Positions 45,749 through 55,916 of a stretch of 64,000 nt of DNA are shown piece after piece (the stretch's first letter is position 1; every line of letters starts with the position of its first letter). The notes beneath the pieces are model-generated. The model saw nothing but the letters and a program-made list of their open reading frames with translations, was not told the origin of the DNA and made no database searches. The translations under genes and the position numbers were made by a program. Where the stretch lies: contig NZ_AP018050.1 of the NCBI RefSeq assembly GCF_003609775.1, forward strand, positions 1,240,001 through 1,304,000, in the 5' to 3' direction. This stretch comes from Prevotella melaninogenica (GTDB lineage Bacteria; Bacteroidota; Bacteroidia; Bacteroidales; Bacteroidaceae).

Positions 45749-46618
45749 ATGAAATATATACAAGTAAAGTTTACGGCAGAACCTGATTCTCAGGATGTAA
45801 GAGACATTATTGCAGCTCTTGCAGGTGAAGTTGGATTCGATTCCTTCACGGACGAGCCAGACGGACTCGTTGGCTACTGCCAAGAAGATCTTTTCAATGA
45901 AGAAACACTTAAAGAGACCATGCTGAATTTACCTATTCCAGACATAAAGGTTTCTTTCACAGCTAATCAAGCTGAGGATAAGAACTGGAATGAGGAATGG
46001 GAGAAAGCTGGCTTTGACCCTATCATCATTGATGACCGCTGTGCTATCATTTGCAAGAATATGGAAGAAGAGGCTATTGCTAACTATCCTCAGCTTGCAA
46101 CAATCCCAATGAAGATTGTTATTGATGCACAACAGGCATTTGGTACAGGTACACATGAAACAACACAAATGATTGTTTCATTATTATTAAACCAAGAGCT
46201 CAAGGATAAGAGAGTCCTCGACTGTGGTTGTGGTACGGGAATTTTAGGTATTGTTGCCGCTAAATGTGGTGCAAAGGATGTTGTATGCTATGATATTGAT
46301 GAGTGGAGCGTACGCAATGCAGAGCACAATGCCGAACTGAATGGTGTAGAATTAGATGTACTTGAAGGCGACAAGCGAGTCTTGTCACACGTGAGTGGTG
46401 TCTTTGATGTTATCTTGGCAAATATAAATCGTAATATTATCCTTGAGGATATAGACGAGTTTGTCAGTGTTATGACAACTGAATCAAAGATTATTTTGAG
46501 TGGATTCTATGAGCAGGACGCAGAAGCTATCCTTCAGAAAGCTAACGAACTCGGTCTGAAAGAGAGTCAACGTTTGTTGAATCATGACTGGTGCTGCCTA
46601 CTGCTTGAACGGGCGTAA
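45749..46618 (+). CDS. prmA: Ribosomal protein L11 methyltransferase
   Basis: A 289-residue cytoplasmic SAM-dependent methyltransferase for L11. The N-terminal substrate domain (about 1-90) is followed by QAFGTGTHETTQMIV, VLDCGCGTGILGIVAAKCGA (SAM motif I), YDIDEWSVRNAEHNAELN and LANINRNII (N-x-I-N-like motif). Length and motif order match PrmA. Its last 77 bp overlap the end of the opposite-strand GH25 gene. Confidence 0.94.
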   Translation: MKYIQVKFTAEPDSQDVRDIIAALAGEVGFDSFTDEPDGLVGYCQEDLFNEETLKETMLNLPIPDIKVSFTANQAEDKNWNEEWEKAGFDPIIIDDRCAIICKNMEEEAIANYPQLATIPMKIVIDAQQAFGTGTHETTQMIVSLLLNQELKDKRVLDCGCGTGILGIVAAKCGAKDVVCYDIDEWSVRNAEHNAELNGVELDVLEGDKRVLSHVSGVFDVILANINRNIILEDIDEFVSVMTTESKIILSGFYEQDAEAILQKANELGLKESQRLLNHDWCCLLLERA

Positions 46619-47420
46619 CCTCTTCGGGAATAAGCAATTGCTGCAAATCATAGAAGCTACCATTGTAGATATTTAAGTCTACATATCCCTTAATACCTGG
46701 CAGCCTTCCAGCATCGGTATGCTGCCAGAACTTCCAAGCACCTTGATACTCCATCTGATTAACATAGTAGTGGGCTATCCAATAAGGATAATCATCAAAG
46801 CGAGAATCAGAAAGATATTGGTCCTTAAACTTATAATAGGTATAGATGATAGGTTTCACATGATACCTATCTTCTACAATATGTAGCCATGTAAGAATAT
46901 TCTGCTGGAACTCTTCAGTACTAATATTCTTTGGCTTATGCTCGACATCAAGTACTGGTGGTAAATCTCCCGGCTGTAAATGGGCCATAGCAAGAAAGAA
47001 ATAAGCCTGACGACGTGCTGACGAGTTATTGCTCCAGAAATGATAAACACCTCGTATAAAGCCAGACTCTTTTGCATTATAGAAGTTCTCACGGAACTTC
47101 ACATCAACATGACTATCACCCTCCGTTGACTTAATAATAACAAAACGAATAGGTGAACGGTCTATCAACGCATTTCTAAGTCTGTTCCAGTTAATCGTAC
47201 CTTGATAACGACTTACATCAATACCATAAATTGTATAACCCTCTGGGTAGTCAGGATCACCATAAATAGCACGCCATCTGAAGCCTGTAGGTGAAACAAA
47301 GAAGAAATAAAACAGAAAACTATACCCTACAGCAAGACACAATCCTCCAGCCCATCGCATCCAACTTGGCATCTGAATCCAAGTCTTTAATATTGAATGA
47401 AGCACTTTGGGAATAAACAT
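46542..47420 (-). CDS. Glycoside hydrolase family 25 lysozyme, membrane-anchored
   Basis: A 292-residue protein with an N-terminal membrane segment (about 20-44) that anchors it in the inner membrane or is an uncleaved signal. The GH25 domain (about 65-265) starts at YGIDVSRYQGTINWNRL and holds the catalytic-type acids in VLDVEHKP and the strand YPYWIAHY. GH25 enzymes cut the MurNAc-GlcNAc bond of peptidoglycan. The final 26 residues run antisense to the prmA coding end. Confidence 0.88.
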   Translation of the reverse strand: MFIPKVLHSILKTWIQMPSWMRWAGGLCLAVGYSFLFYFFFVSPTGFRWRAIYGDPDYPEGYTIYGIDVSRYQGTINWNRLRNALIDRSPIRFVIIKSTEGDSHVDVKFRENFYNAKESGFIRGVYHFWSNNSSARRQAYFFLAMAHLQPGDLPPVLDVEHKPKNISTEEFQQNILTWLHIVEDRYHVKPIIYTYYKFKDQYLSDSRFDDYPYWIAHYYVNQMEYQGAWKFWQHTDAGRLPGIKGYVDLNIYNGSFYDLQQLLIPEEVTPVQAVGSTSHDSTNVDSLSDRVR

Positions 47421-47486
47421 TTTCTTACTTTTGGATAATCTTAAGTTCTACTTTATATCTATATACATTAAACTTTCAAGATTTCT

Positions 47487-47570
47487 TTTCATGAAAAAAA
47501 GAAATTATTTTCATGAAGAAAAATAATTATTTACGTGAAGATAAATATTTATTTTCATGAAAATAAATTA
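47487..47570. repeat. 22-bp tandem array, TTTCATGAA family, four units (locus 2)
   Basis: Units start at 47487, 47509, 47531 and 47553, each opening TTTCATGAA or TTACGTGAA followed by an A-rich run and ATTAT. The last ends AATAAATTA. The layout is the same as at 13097-13180: four units with a final truncated unit ending AAATTA. It lies 67 bp upstream of the GH25 start. The rest of the 47421-47840 gap holds only the pfp terminator. Confidence 0.85.
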
Positions 47571-47788
47571 GCATACGACCTGAATAAGTTCAAAATATGT
47601 TGTTTTTTTAGATTCAATAGACAGCAGAATTAAAAACAATTAAGCACTACTTACATCCGTAATCATGTGCTATTATTATTGTATGAATGTTATAATAATA
47701 GATTGAATTTCAAAGGAATAATTGAACATTGCTTACTAACTACTTAAACATAGAAGCAAGATAAACAGGAGCTTGTATAAAAACAAAA

Positions 47789-47825
47789 GAAGAAACAGAG
47801 GATATAACTATCCCCTATTTCTTCG
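47789..47825 (-). terminator. Terminator of pfp
   Basis: GAAGAAA-AG-GGATA pairs with TATCC-CT-TTTCTTC with two single mismatches, just past the pfp stop. Confidence 0.65.
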
Positions 47826-47840
47826 TTTATGTATATACTA

Positions 47841-49484
47841 TTACTTAGCCTGCTCTAACTCGAGAGTCTTAGTAGTCTGATCACATACTGAAGAAGGACC
47901 CCAGTACTGGATTGGACCTGGATAGATGTAGCAAGTTTCCTTAGCCCACTTATCACGCTGAGCAGCGAAAGCCTTAAATGGAGCACCATCAAGTTCTACA
48001 AGTGCCTTGCGGATAACTGGCTTCATCTCACCGTTACGTCTCTCCATGTTCATCATCATAGTGATTGGCACACCTCCTGCCTTCCACTGATCTGTACCAG
48101 CTGTTGTGTTCTTAACGATAGCCATGTAACCTGTCTTACCGTTTGCAATCAACTGAGCTGCTGATGAACCGAGTGCATAGCAGTAGTCTGCATCAAAGTT
48201 AGAAGGAGCTGCGCAACGACCCTCGTAACCGAAGAAGTGGTGAAGAGGAGAGAACTTACCAGTGTACTTGCCTTCCTTCTTCCACTGATCAAGCTTAGCA
48301 GCAACCATCTCAGAGATAAGCTTCTCTGTCTCGATGAGAGATACCTGTACGTTACCATGTGGATCACGATCAAGAGAAAGCTGACGAGCAACGCCCTCTG
48401 GAAGTGTCTCGAAAGTAGCCTTATTCTCTGCTGAGAGGTGAGCGAGAATATACTCACGCTGAGCAGCCTTGTCAAGGTTCAAATACTCTGCACCATGAGC
48501 AGCGAGCAAGTCATTCAACTCCTGAATCAAACGACCGATAGCAGGAATAAACTCGATAAGACCCTCTGGAATCAAAACAACACCGAAGTCGTTACCCTGC
48601 TCTGCACGATAAGCAACAACACCAGCAATATACTCAACGATATCATTCAATGTCTGATCCTTAGCCTCAATCTCCTCAGATACCAAGCAGATGTTTGGCT
48701 GTGTTTGCAAAGCACACTCAAGAGCGATGTGAGAAGCAGAACGGCCCATCAACTTGATGAAGTGCCAGTACTTACGAGCAGAGTTACAGTCACGCTCAAT
48801 GTTACCAATAAGCTCAGAGTATGTCTTTGTTGCTGTATCGAAACCAAAAGAAGTCTCAATCTGATCGTTCTTCAAGTCACCATCGATAGTCTTAGGACAA
48901 CCGATTACCTGTACGCCATACTGCTTAGCAGCATAGTACTCAGCCAATACGCAAGCATTGGTATTTGAGTCGTCACCACCGATGATAACAATAGCCTTGA
49001 TATCCAACTGACGGATAATCTCAAGACCCTTCTCAAACTGCTCTTCCTTCTCAAGCTTTGTTCTACCTGAACCAATCATATCGAAACCACCAGTGTTACG
49101 ATAAGCCTGAAGATTCTCAGCTGTAATCTCGATGTAGTTGTGGTCAACAAGACCACCAGGACCCATAAGGAAACCATAAAGGCGGTTCTCTGGGTTCAAC
49201 TTCTTAACCTCATCAAAGAGACCAGAAATAACATTGTGACCACCAGGAGCCTGACCACCTGAGAGGATAATACCAACGTTAATCTTAGCATTGTTAGCTG
49301 AATCAGCTGGAACAAACTCTACGAGAGGCATTCCGTAAGTATTAGGGAACAGCTTCTTGATATCCTCCTGATTGTCAACACTCTGTGTAGGAGCACCTTC
49401 CTGCACCTTTACTGCACCCTGAAGAGCCTTAGGCAACTTTGGCTGATAGCCTGCTCTTTCCTTCTGCAATGCGCTAATTTCCAT
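47841..49484 (-). CDS. pfp: Diphosphate-fructose-6-phosphate 1-phosphotransferase
   Basis: A 547-residue PPi-dependent phosphofructokinase, the reversible glycolytic step common in Bacteroidales. Motifs are [30 protein letters not shown] (the Asp in GGDDS is the mark of PPi use, where ATP enzymes have GGDGS), [11 protein letters not shown] and [15 protein letters not shown]. The long-type length and its EGLIEFIPA segment match the plant-like/Bacteroidota clade. It is monocistronic, with a -7 box at 49541-49548. Confidence 0.95.
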   Translation of the reverse strand: MEISALQKERAGYQPKLPKALQGAVKVQEGAPTQSVDNQEDIKKLFPNTYGMPLVEFVPADSANNAKINVGIILSGGQAPGGHNVISGLFDEVKKLNPENRLYGFLMGPGGLVDHNYIEITAENLQAYRNTGGFDMIGSGRTKLEKEEQFEKGLEIIRQLDIKAIVIIGGDDSNTNACVLAEYYAAKQYGVQVIGCPKTIDGDLKNDQIETSFGFDTATKTYSELIGNIERDCNSARKYWHFIKLMGRSASHIALECALQTQPNICLVSEEIEAKDQTLNDIVEYIAGVVAYRAEQGNDFGVVLIPEGLIEFIPAIGRLIQELNDLLAAHGAEYLNLDKAAQREYILAHLSAENKATFETLPEGVARQLSLDRDPHGNVQVSLIETEKLISEMVAAKLDQWKKEGKYTGKFSPLHHFFGYEGRCAAPSNFDADYCYALGSSAAQLIANGKTGYMAIVKNTTAGTDQWKAGGVPITMMMNMERRNGEMKPVIRKALVELDGAPFKAFAAQRDKWAKETCYIYPGPIQYWGPSSVCDQTTKTLELEQAK

Positions 49485-49540
49485 GTGTTTAATTTAAATG
49501 ATTTAAATATAATGATTTATTTAATGTCTTTACTATTTTG

Positions 49541-49650
49541 CAAATTTACCTTTTTTATCCGATAATAGAAAGGAAAAGATGCTAAATTAAAATTTTAACT
49601 CTATTTTTATGTAAGAAAGTCTTGCTTTTCTATTTTTTTATTTATCTTTG
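49541..49650. promoter_or_regulatory. Divergent promoters between pfp and the 49687 operon
   Basis: CAAATTTA at 49541-49548 is a minus-strand TAAATTTG box for pfp. TATCTTTG at 49643-49650 is a plus-strand box 37 bp before the 90-residue gene. Confidence 0.55.
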
Positions 49651-49686
49651 AACGATAAATGTAAAATATAGCTATTTAGGATTAAT

Positions 49687-49959
49687 ATGAGTAACAAAAG
49701 AGATTTGAAACGCACCATCAATTACATTTGTGGTGATTTGTTCACAGAGGGTATCGCAGCATCTCTCTATGGTGAAAATCGTGATAATGACAATACAGAG
49801 GCTATCCTCACTTCTATCTTGGTAATGCACAGCAACTACATCAGACGCGTGTCTCATGTTCAGCCGGGCATGTCTGCCAAAGTTTATTTCAAAGACTTGA
49901 AAGACAAGTTTAGTAAAGAAGTCAATGAGATTATTGACCAACTCAATAACCTTGCATAA
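49687..49959 (+). CDS. Small conserved protein of unknown function
   Basis: A 90-residue soluble, mostly helical protein (KRDLKRTINYICGDLFTEGIAASLYG, KVYFKDLKDKFSKEVNEIIDQLN). It looks like a Bacteroidales-conserved family without assigned role. Its stop overlaps the acyltransferase start by one base (TAATG), implying coupled translation. Confidence 0.7.
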   Translation: MSNKRDLKRTINYICGDLFTEGIAASLYGENRDNDNTEAILTSILVMHSNYIRRVSHVQPGMSAKVYFKDLKDKFSKEVNEIIDQLNNLA

Positions 49960-50519
49960 TGTTACAGGCTATATCTAAGTGGCTTCTTTATAGTTTTATG
50001 GGGTGGAAGAAGGATGTCAGGTTTGCATTGCCTGATAAAGCTATTATTTGTCTTGCACCTCACACGAGTAATCATGATTTCCTTATTGGTCAGCTTTACG
50101 CAATAGCTGAGCGGCTGAAGAGCAATTTCCTCATGAAGAAGGAGTGGTTTTTTTGGCCGCTTGGTCCTATCTTCCGCAAACTTGGAGGAATTCCTGTATG
50201 GCGTGATAAGAAAACGAGTATGACCGACAGATTAGCCGATTATGCTATAAAGGCTGATAAGTTCCAGCTTTGTATTACTCCTGAGGGTACGAGAAGTTTA
50301 AACCCTGATTGGAAGAAAGGCTTTTATTATATTGCGTTAAAAGCGCAACTGCCTATCTATCTCTACGCTTTAGACTACGAAAAGAAGTTGATTGAGTGTT
50401 CTAAGATAATAACACCATCGGGTGATGTGGAACAGGATATGAAGGAAATCAAATTGTATTTCAAAGACTTTAAGGGTAAGCATCCTGAATTGTTTACGAT
50501 AGGAGAATTAAACGGATAA
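49959..50519 (+). CDS. Lysophospholipid acyltransferase, PlsC-like
   Basis: A 186-residue membrane-associated acyltransferase. The H-x4-D motif is HTSNHD in LAPHTSNHDFLIGQLY, and the acceptor motif is ITPEGTRSLNPDWKKGFYYIA. Compared with standard PlsC (about 240) it is short and belongs to the small branch seen in Bacteroidota. 1-acyl-G3P acylation is the likely reaction, but another acceptor is possible. It overlaps the next start by one base (TAATG). Confidence 0.82.
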   Translation: MLQAISKWLLYSFMGWKKDVRFALPDKAIICLAPHTSNHDFLIGQLYAIAERLKSNFLMKKEWFFWPLGPIFRKLGGIPVWRDKKTSMTDRLADYAIKADKFQLCITPEGTRSLNPDWKKGFYYIALKAQLPIYLYALDYEKKLIECSKIITPSGDVEQDMKEIKLYFKDFKGKHPELFTIGELNG

Positions 50520-53107
50520 TGAAGATAAAATTGCTGTGTACCGCGCTTCTTGCAATGGCGTTTACAAATACCTTTGCACAAGCAGGTAAATCAACATGGG
50601 GAAAAACAGAATATGAAGATGCACCATGGGTGAAGAATGTTTCTCGTCCAAATGAGATTACAGAGGGATTGCAGAATAGACATCTTTCTGTATGGTCATC
50701 TCATGGAAGATATTACGATGCAAAGAAAGGTGAATGGAGATGGCAAAGACCGATTCTATTCAGTACAACTGAAGACCTTTATACGCAGACGATAGTTCTT
50801 CCATATCTTATTCCTATGCTTGAGAGTGCAGGAGCAATTGTCTTTACACCACGAGAAAGAGACTGGCAAAAGAATGAAGTTATAGTTGATAATGATAGTC
50901 GTACCAACTATAAAGAAGAGAGTATGAAGAAGAAGTGGGCAACTACATCCACTAAGGGCTTCGCTCTACATTATGGTAGTTATAACGATGGTGAGAACCC
51001 TTTTACGGCAGGAACAGCTCGACAAGTTAAGGCAAGGAAGCGCAACAGCAAGATTAGCTCTGTTGTTTATCAACCAACTATCCCAGAAACAGGACGCTAT
51101 GCGGTATATGTAAGCTATCAGACACAGAAGAAGAGTGTTGAAGCAGCAGAATATATTGTTTTCCACAAAGGACAAGAAACCCATTTCCGTGTGAACCAAC
51201 GCATGGGTGGTGGCACTTGGGTATATCTTGGAACATTTGAATTTGACAAGGGAAATAGCATTAACAACTCTGTTGTGTTGACCAATCATAGTTCTCATAG
51301 AGGTATTGTTACGACTGATGCTGTGCGCTTTGGTGGAGGTATGGGTAATATCGTTCGTGGCGGAACAGTGAGTGGTATGCCTCGTTTCCTTGAAGGAGCA
51401 AGGTACGCTACACAATGGGCTGGTGCACCTTGGGGCGTAGTAAGCAAGAGCAATGGTTCTAATGACTATAACGATGACATCAACTGCCGCTCATTGATGA
51501 CGAACTGGCTTGCTGGAGGTTCTTGTTATTTGCCAGAAAAGAAAGATGGTAAGAAAGTGCCTATCGACCTTACTTTGGCAATACACAGTGATGCTGGAGT
51601 TAAAGCAGATGATAGTTTCGTAGGAACCTTGGGTATCTGTACAACGCAAGAAGGCAATAAAACATTAGGAGATGGACTTTCACGTAAGGTTTCAAAAACC
51701 TTTGCAGAACAGTTAGTAGCCAATGTAAAGAGAGATTTAGATAAAGCTTTCCACATGAATTGGACTACCCGTTCAGTGTGGGACCGCAATTATAGCGAAA
51801 CACGACTCCCTGAAGTTCCATCTGCAATCCTTGAGACTCTCTCTCATCAGAACTTCCCTGACATTAAGTTAGGACAAGACCCTAACTTCAAGTTCACCTT
51901 TGCACGCTCTTTATATAAGACTATTTTGAAGTATGAAGCTAACATGCACGGTAAGACTTATACCGTGCAACCACTTGCCCCAAATAACTTCAAGATAGAA
52001 TATGTATCAGCAAACAAGGTGAGATTACAATGGAGACCAACTACGGATGCCAGTGAACCTACTGCAACCCCTACTTCCTATAACGTGTATGTTGCGATGG
52101 GAACAAGAGGTTTTGACAATGGTATGAACGTTCGCAATACTTATTTTGACATAGAATTAATGCCAGGTGTCGTCTACAACTTTAAGGTAACGGCTTGTAA
52201 CCGTGGTGGAGAGAGTTTCCCAACAGAAACCCTTTCTGCCTTACGCAATGAAGGTGCAACTCAAACGATTCTTATTGTCAATGCATTCCATCGTCTTTCT
52301 TCCCCTGCAGTAGTCAACACAAGCACAGAACAAGGCTTCGACCTTGAAGCAGACCCTGGTCTTAGCTATGGGCCAGTAGCTGGATGGGCAGGAAGACAAG
52401 CTAACTTCAACAAGGCTATGATGGGCAAGGAAGGTCCTAATGCCTTAGGTTATGGTGGCGAAGAACTCGTGGGTAAGATTATCGCAGGTAATGATTTCAA
52501 CTACGTAAAAGAACATGCTGAGGCCTTACGCCATGCTGGTAAATACAATATTGTTAGTTGTGACAGTAAGGCTGTTGAGTATGACGAAGTCAATCTTTCT
52601 AAATATGCAATGGTAGACCTGCTCCTTGGTAATGAGAAAGATGATGGACATAGCTTGTATTATTATAAGACCTTCAAACCAGCCCTCCGTCAACAGTTAT
52701 CAAAGTATCTAAATGGCCGTGGCAAACTCTTTGTCAGTGGTTCTTATCTTGCATCCGATATGCAGGGCGTTGATGAGCAAGAGTGGTTAAGAAATAACCT
52801 AAAGATTACCTTTAATGGTGCAAACTATGACAACTATAACTCTATTGTGAGTGGTATGGGAATGTCATTCGATGTTTATCGCACTATCAATGAAGAGCAT
52901 TACGGTGCTTATACACCAGACAACATCCTACCTGTTGATAACGCTTTTAGCACCTTAACTTATGCTGACGGACAAACTGCAGCTGTGGCATATAAAGGAA
53001 CTGACAACAGTGTTTTCACATTATCCTTCCCATTCGAGTGCATCAAGGATGCTCCTACACGCAATAGTATCATGAAGGGTATTGTCAACTTCTTAATGAA
53101 GAAATAA
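50519..53107 (+). CDS. Exported amidase-like/Fn3 protein (often labelled xanthan lyase)
   Basis: An 862-residue exported protein with a signal peptide (about 1-21). An N-terminal region has VVYQPTIPETGRYAVYVSYQ (about 187-207), a golvesin-type beta-sandwich. It is followed by LAIHSDAGV (His near 355), VANVKRDLDKAF and AILETLSHQNF (Glu near 436), the pattern of amidase_3 zinc amidases. A fibronectin type III domain spans about 487-580, and a C-terminal glutamine-amidotransferase-like or unknown domain follows. Cell-wall amidase activity is the best guess. The xanthan lyase name has no support here. Confidence 0.72.
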   Translation: MKIKLLCTALLAMAFTNTFAQAGKSTWGKTEYEDAPWVKNVSRPNEITEGLQNRHLSVWSSHGRYYDAKKGEWRWQRPILFSTTEDLYTQTIVLPYLIPMLESAGAIVFTPRERDWQKNEVIVDNDSRTNYKEESMKKKWATTSTKGFALHYGSYNDGENPFTAGTARQVKARKRNSKISSVVYQPTIPETGRYAVYVSYQTQKKSVEAAEYIVFHKGQETHFRVNQRMGGGTWVYLGTFEFDKGNSINNSVVLTNHSSHRGIVTTDAVRFGGGMGNIVRGGTVSGMPRFLEGARYATQWAGAPWGVVSKSNGSNDYNDDINCRSLMTNWLAGGSCYLPEKKDGKKVPIDLTLAIHSDAGVKADDSFVGTLGICTTQEGNKTLGDGLSRKVSKTFAEQLVANVKRDLDKAFHMNWTTRSVWDRNYSETRLPEVPSAILETLSHQNFPDIKLGQDPNFKFTFARSLYKTILKYEANMHGKTYTVQPLAPNNFKIEYVSANKVRLQWRPTTDASEPTATPTSYNVYVAMGTRGFDNGMNVRNTYFDIELMPGVVYNFKVTACNRGGESFPTETLSALRNEGATQTILIVNAFHRLSSPAVVNTSTEQGFDLEADPGLSYGPVAGWAGRQANFNKAMMGKEGPNALGYGGEELVGKIIAGNDFNYVKEHAEALRHAGKYNIVSCDSKAVEYDEVNLSKYAMVDLLLGNEKDDGHSLYYYKTFKPALRQQLSKYLNGRGKLFVSGSYLASDMQGVDEQEWLRNNLKITFNGANYDNYNSIVSGMGMSFDVYRTINEEHYGAYTPDNILPVDNAFSTLTYADGQTAAVAYKGTDNSVFTLSFPFECIKDAPTRNSIMKGIVNFLMKK

Positions 53108-53145
53108 CAACAAAGAAATTGGAATAATCTAAAAGTGTAAAGACT

Positions 53146-53475
53146 ATGTATAAAATTCAAGCAAACGCTTCGGGTACACGAAGCATTGAGATTACAGACA
53201 GCCATCTTGAGACAATTCAGAAGTATTCACTTCTCTCTGGATTGGTCGATTCCAATGGTATTATTGATGAGGATATCCTCGACAAACTGAAATTCAATGT
53301 TCGTGGACTTCTTGAGTCTGAACCTGGTAAAGACAAAGACTTGTTGGACTTATGTCTTGATGTTATTTATAATCAAAACATGAAAGCCATTGGACTAAAA
53401 AACCTTGTTGCACTCTTCAAAGAATGGGTCTTAACACACCAAGACATAGAAGATGAGAATAAAGAAGTCCTTTAA
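53146..53475 (+). CDS. Small conserved protein of unknown function
   Basis: A 109-residue soluble acidic protein (KIQANASGTRSIEITDSHLETIQKYSLLSGLV, then KDKDLLDLCLDVIYNQNMKAIGLKNLVALFKEWV). No signal peptide or known domain was recognised. It lies between the amidase-like gene and ygiQ. Confidence 0.65.
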   Translation: MYKIQANASGTRSIEITDSHLETIQKYSLLSGLVDSNGIIDEDILDKLKFNVRGLLESEPGKDKDLLDLCLDVIYNQNMKAIGLKNLVALFKEWVLTHQDIEDENKEVL

Positions 53476-53560
53476 TAGTTAAAAAGGAACATAAATAAAA
53501 ATCAAATTCTTGAAAACAAGCAACATACTTAAAAAGAAAATCAATTAAATACAAAAACAT

Positions 53561-55690
53561 TTGAGTTCACAAAAAGAAAATAGAAGAACTGCAAAGCAGC
53601 ATAAAAAAGCAACACCTACTCTGCGACAAGATAGAGAAGGTGGTGCTAAGCATGAAGCTAAAATCACAAGACCTTCAAGATTTCAGCTGACAGACTTCCT
53701 CCCTACTACAAAAAAGGAGGTTGAACTCCGTGGTTGGGATCAGTTAGACATTATTCTCTTTTCGGGTGACGCCTATATTGACCACCCTGCCTTTGGAGCA
53801 GCAGTCATTGGTAGAACACTTGAAGCAGCTGGTTATAAGGTAGCTATCGTTCCACAACCCGACTGGCATGGCGACTTCCGAGACTTTAAAAAGTTAGGTC
53901 GTCCACGTCTCTACTTTGGTATATCGCCAGGTGCAATGGACTCGATGGTGAACAAATACACCGCCAATCGTCGTCTACGCTCAGACGACGCCTATTCACC
54001 AGATGGCAGACCCAACCTGCGTCCAGAGTATCCAAGCATTGTTTACTCTAATATTCTCAGACAGCTCTATCCCGATGTTCCTATTGTTTTAGGCGGCATC
54101 GAGGCTTCACTGCGTCGTCTTACTCATTACGACTATTGGAAAGATTGTGTTCGTAAGTGTATTCTCTGTGATGCACGTGCCGACATGATTATCTATGGTA
54201 TGGGCGAGAAACAGGTGGTAAGCATAGCACAAGAATTGGAAAACGGTGCTAACATCAAGGATTTAAAGCATATTCCACAAACCGTATATCTTTGTAAAGA
54301 GTCAGAGATTCCAGACGGAATAAGAGAGAATGACATCGTACTTCATTCCCATGAATCTTGCTTACACAACAAGAAATATCAGGCTGAGAACTTCAAACAT
54401 ATAGAAGAAGAGTCTAACAAAAAACATGCACAGCGTATTCTGCAGGCTGTTGACAACGTTTATGCCGTTGTTAATCCACCCTATCCTACCATGACAACAG
54501 AAGAGGTAGATGCGGCTTATGACCTGCCATACACACGTGAACCACATCCGAAGTATCGTGGCAAGACGATTCCAGCCTATGAGATGATTAAGCACAGTGT
54601 GAACATTCATCGTGGATGTTTTGGTGGTTGTTCGTTCTGCACTATATCAGCACATCAGGGTAAGTTTATTAGCTGTCGCTCGAAAGAGAGTATCTTAAAG
54701 GAAGTAAAGCAGGTTATACAGATGCCCGACTTCAAAGGTTATCTCTCCGACCTCGGTGGTCCATCAGCTAACATGTATGGTATGGCTGGTAAGAATCAGA
54801 AGGCTTGCGAGCATTGTAAACGTCCAAGCTGTGTTAATCCAGAGATATGTCCTAACCTTGAAACTGACCACACCAAGCTGCTTGAAATCTATCATGCAGT
54901 AGACGAACTTCCAGGTATCAAGAAGAGTTTTATTGGATCAGGTGTACGCTACGACCTTCTCCTACACAAGAGTAAGGATGAGAAGAGTAACGAGGCTGCC
55001 AGACAATATACTCGTGAACTGATTACACGCCATGTCAGTGGCCGATTAAAAGTTGCACCAGAGCACACTTCAGATCGTGTATTGGGACTTATGCGCAAGC
55101 CGTCGTTCCAACAGTTCTATGCTTTCAAGAAGATTTTTGACCGCATTAACCGTGAGGAGAATATGCGACAGCAGATTATTCCTTACTTCATATCTTCTCA
55201 CCCAGGCTGTCAGGAGGAGGACATGGCTGAGTTGGCGGTACTGACAAAAGACCTTGACTTCCATTTGGAGCAGGTACAGGACTTCACCCCTACTCCAATG
55301 ACTGTTTCTACAGAGGCGTGGTACACGGGCTATGACCCTTATACACTCGAACCAATCTTCTCTGCAAAGACACCAAAGGAGAAACTTGCACAGCGTCAGT
55401 TCTTCTTCTGGTATAAGCCAGAGGCACGTCGTGACATTGAACGAGAACTTCACCGCATAGGGCGTAGTGACTTGATAGCTAAGCTATACGACAATGTTCC
55501 GAAACGACATCCACGTGCTGTTTACGACCCGAAGGCTATCGGTAGTACGCCTGATATCCCTAACAAAAAACGTAAAGGACGGGAAGAAAAACCAACAGAT
55601 AACCGTAGAAAATCTGCAAAGCAAAATGGCAAACAACCAAAGAGTTACAATCCAAACTTTTCTGGTAACCATCGACGCAGACAAAAATAA
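53561..55690 (+). CDS. YgiQ family radical SAM protein, probable TTG start
   Basis: A 709-residue radical SAM enzyme of the YgiQ family. The cluster motif CFGGCSFC (about 353-360) sits in NIHRGCFGGCSFCTISAHQGK. The N terminus RFQLTDFLPTTKKEVELRGWDQLDIILFSGDAY is the typical family start region, preceded here by 40 basic residues. No ATG is available: the frame is closed by TAA 15 bp upstream, so TTG at 53561 is the best start. The basic C-terminal tail (about 655-709) is poorly conserved. The substrate is unknown. Confidence 0.9.
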   Translation: MSSQKENRRTAKQHKKATPTLRQDREGGAKHEAKITRPSRFQLTDFLPTTKKEVELRGWDQLDIILFSGDAYIDHPAFGAAVIGRTLEAAGYKVAIVPQPDWHGDFRDFKKLGRPRLYFGISPGAMDSMVNKYTANRRLRSDDAYSPDGRPNLRPEYPSIVYSNILRQLYPDVPIVLGGIEASLRRLTHYDYWKDCVRKCILCDARADMIIYGMGEKQVVSIAQELENGANIKDLKHIPQTVYLCKESEIPDGIRENDIVLHSHESCLHNKKYQAENFKHIEEESNKKHAQRILQAVDNVYAVVNPPYPTMTTEEVDAAYDLPYTREPHPKYRGKTIPAYEMIKHSVNIHRGCFGGCSFCTISAHQGKFISCRSKESILKEVKQVIQMPDFKGYLSDLGGPSANMYGMAGKNQKACEHCKRPSCVNPEICPNLETDHTKLLEIYHAVDELPGIKKSFIGSGVRYDLLLHKSKDEKSNEAARQYTRELITRHVSGRLKVAPEHTSDRVLGLMRKPSFQQFYAFKKIFDRINREENMRQQIIPYFISSHPGCQEEDMAELAVLTKDLDFHLEQVQDFTPTPMTVSTEAWYTGYDPYTLEPIFSAKTPKEKLAQRQFFFWYKPEARRDIERELHRIGRSDLIAKLYDNVPKRHPRAVYDPKAIGSTPDIPNKKRKGREEKPTDNRRKSAKQNGKQPKSYNPNFSGNHRRRQK

Positions 55691-55700
55691 AAATGTAAGA

Positions 55701-55737
55701 AGGAGTTATGACCCAAAAGGCATGACTCCTTTTTTTA
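55701..55737 (+). terminator. Terminator of ygiQ
   Basis: AGGAGTTATG pairs with CATGACTCCT (one T-G pair) around a 10-nt loop, followed by seven T. Confidence 0.88.
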
Positions 55738-55916
55738 ACTTATAACGATAAAGTGAAATTAAAAAGGGGGGCGACTCTGTTATTTAACGCATCAAATAAT
55801 CTAAACGCAACTAAGAAAAGGACTACTAAAAATAAACATTGACTGGTAAAATATTACAACAAAAAGAAGATAAAAGAGCACAGCAAATCATAGAAATAGA
55901 GGTGTTTTTAGCGCAA

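Noticed and set aside
48438..48968. Plus-strand open frame of 176 codons
   Set aside because: Entirely antisense to pfp, whose motifs are intact, and no domain can be recognised.
50519..53107. Name xanthan lyase for the 862-residue exoprotein
   Set aside because: No polysaccharide lyase family 8 motif is seen. Amidase-like and Fn3 regions fit better.
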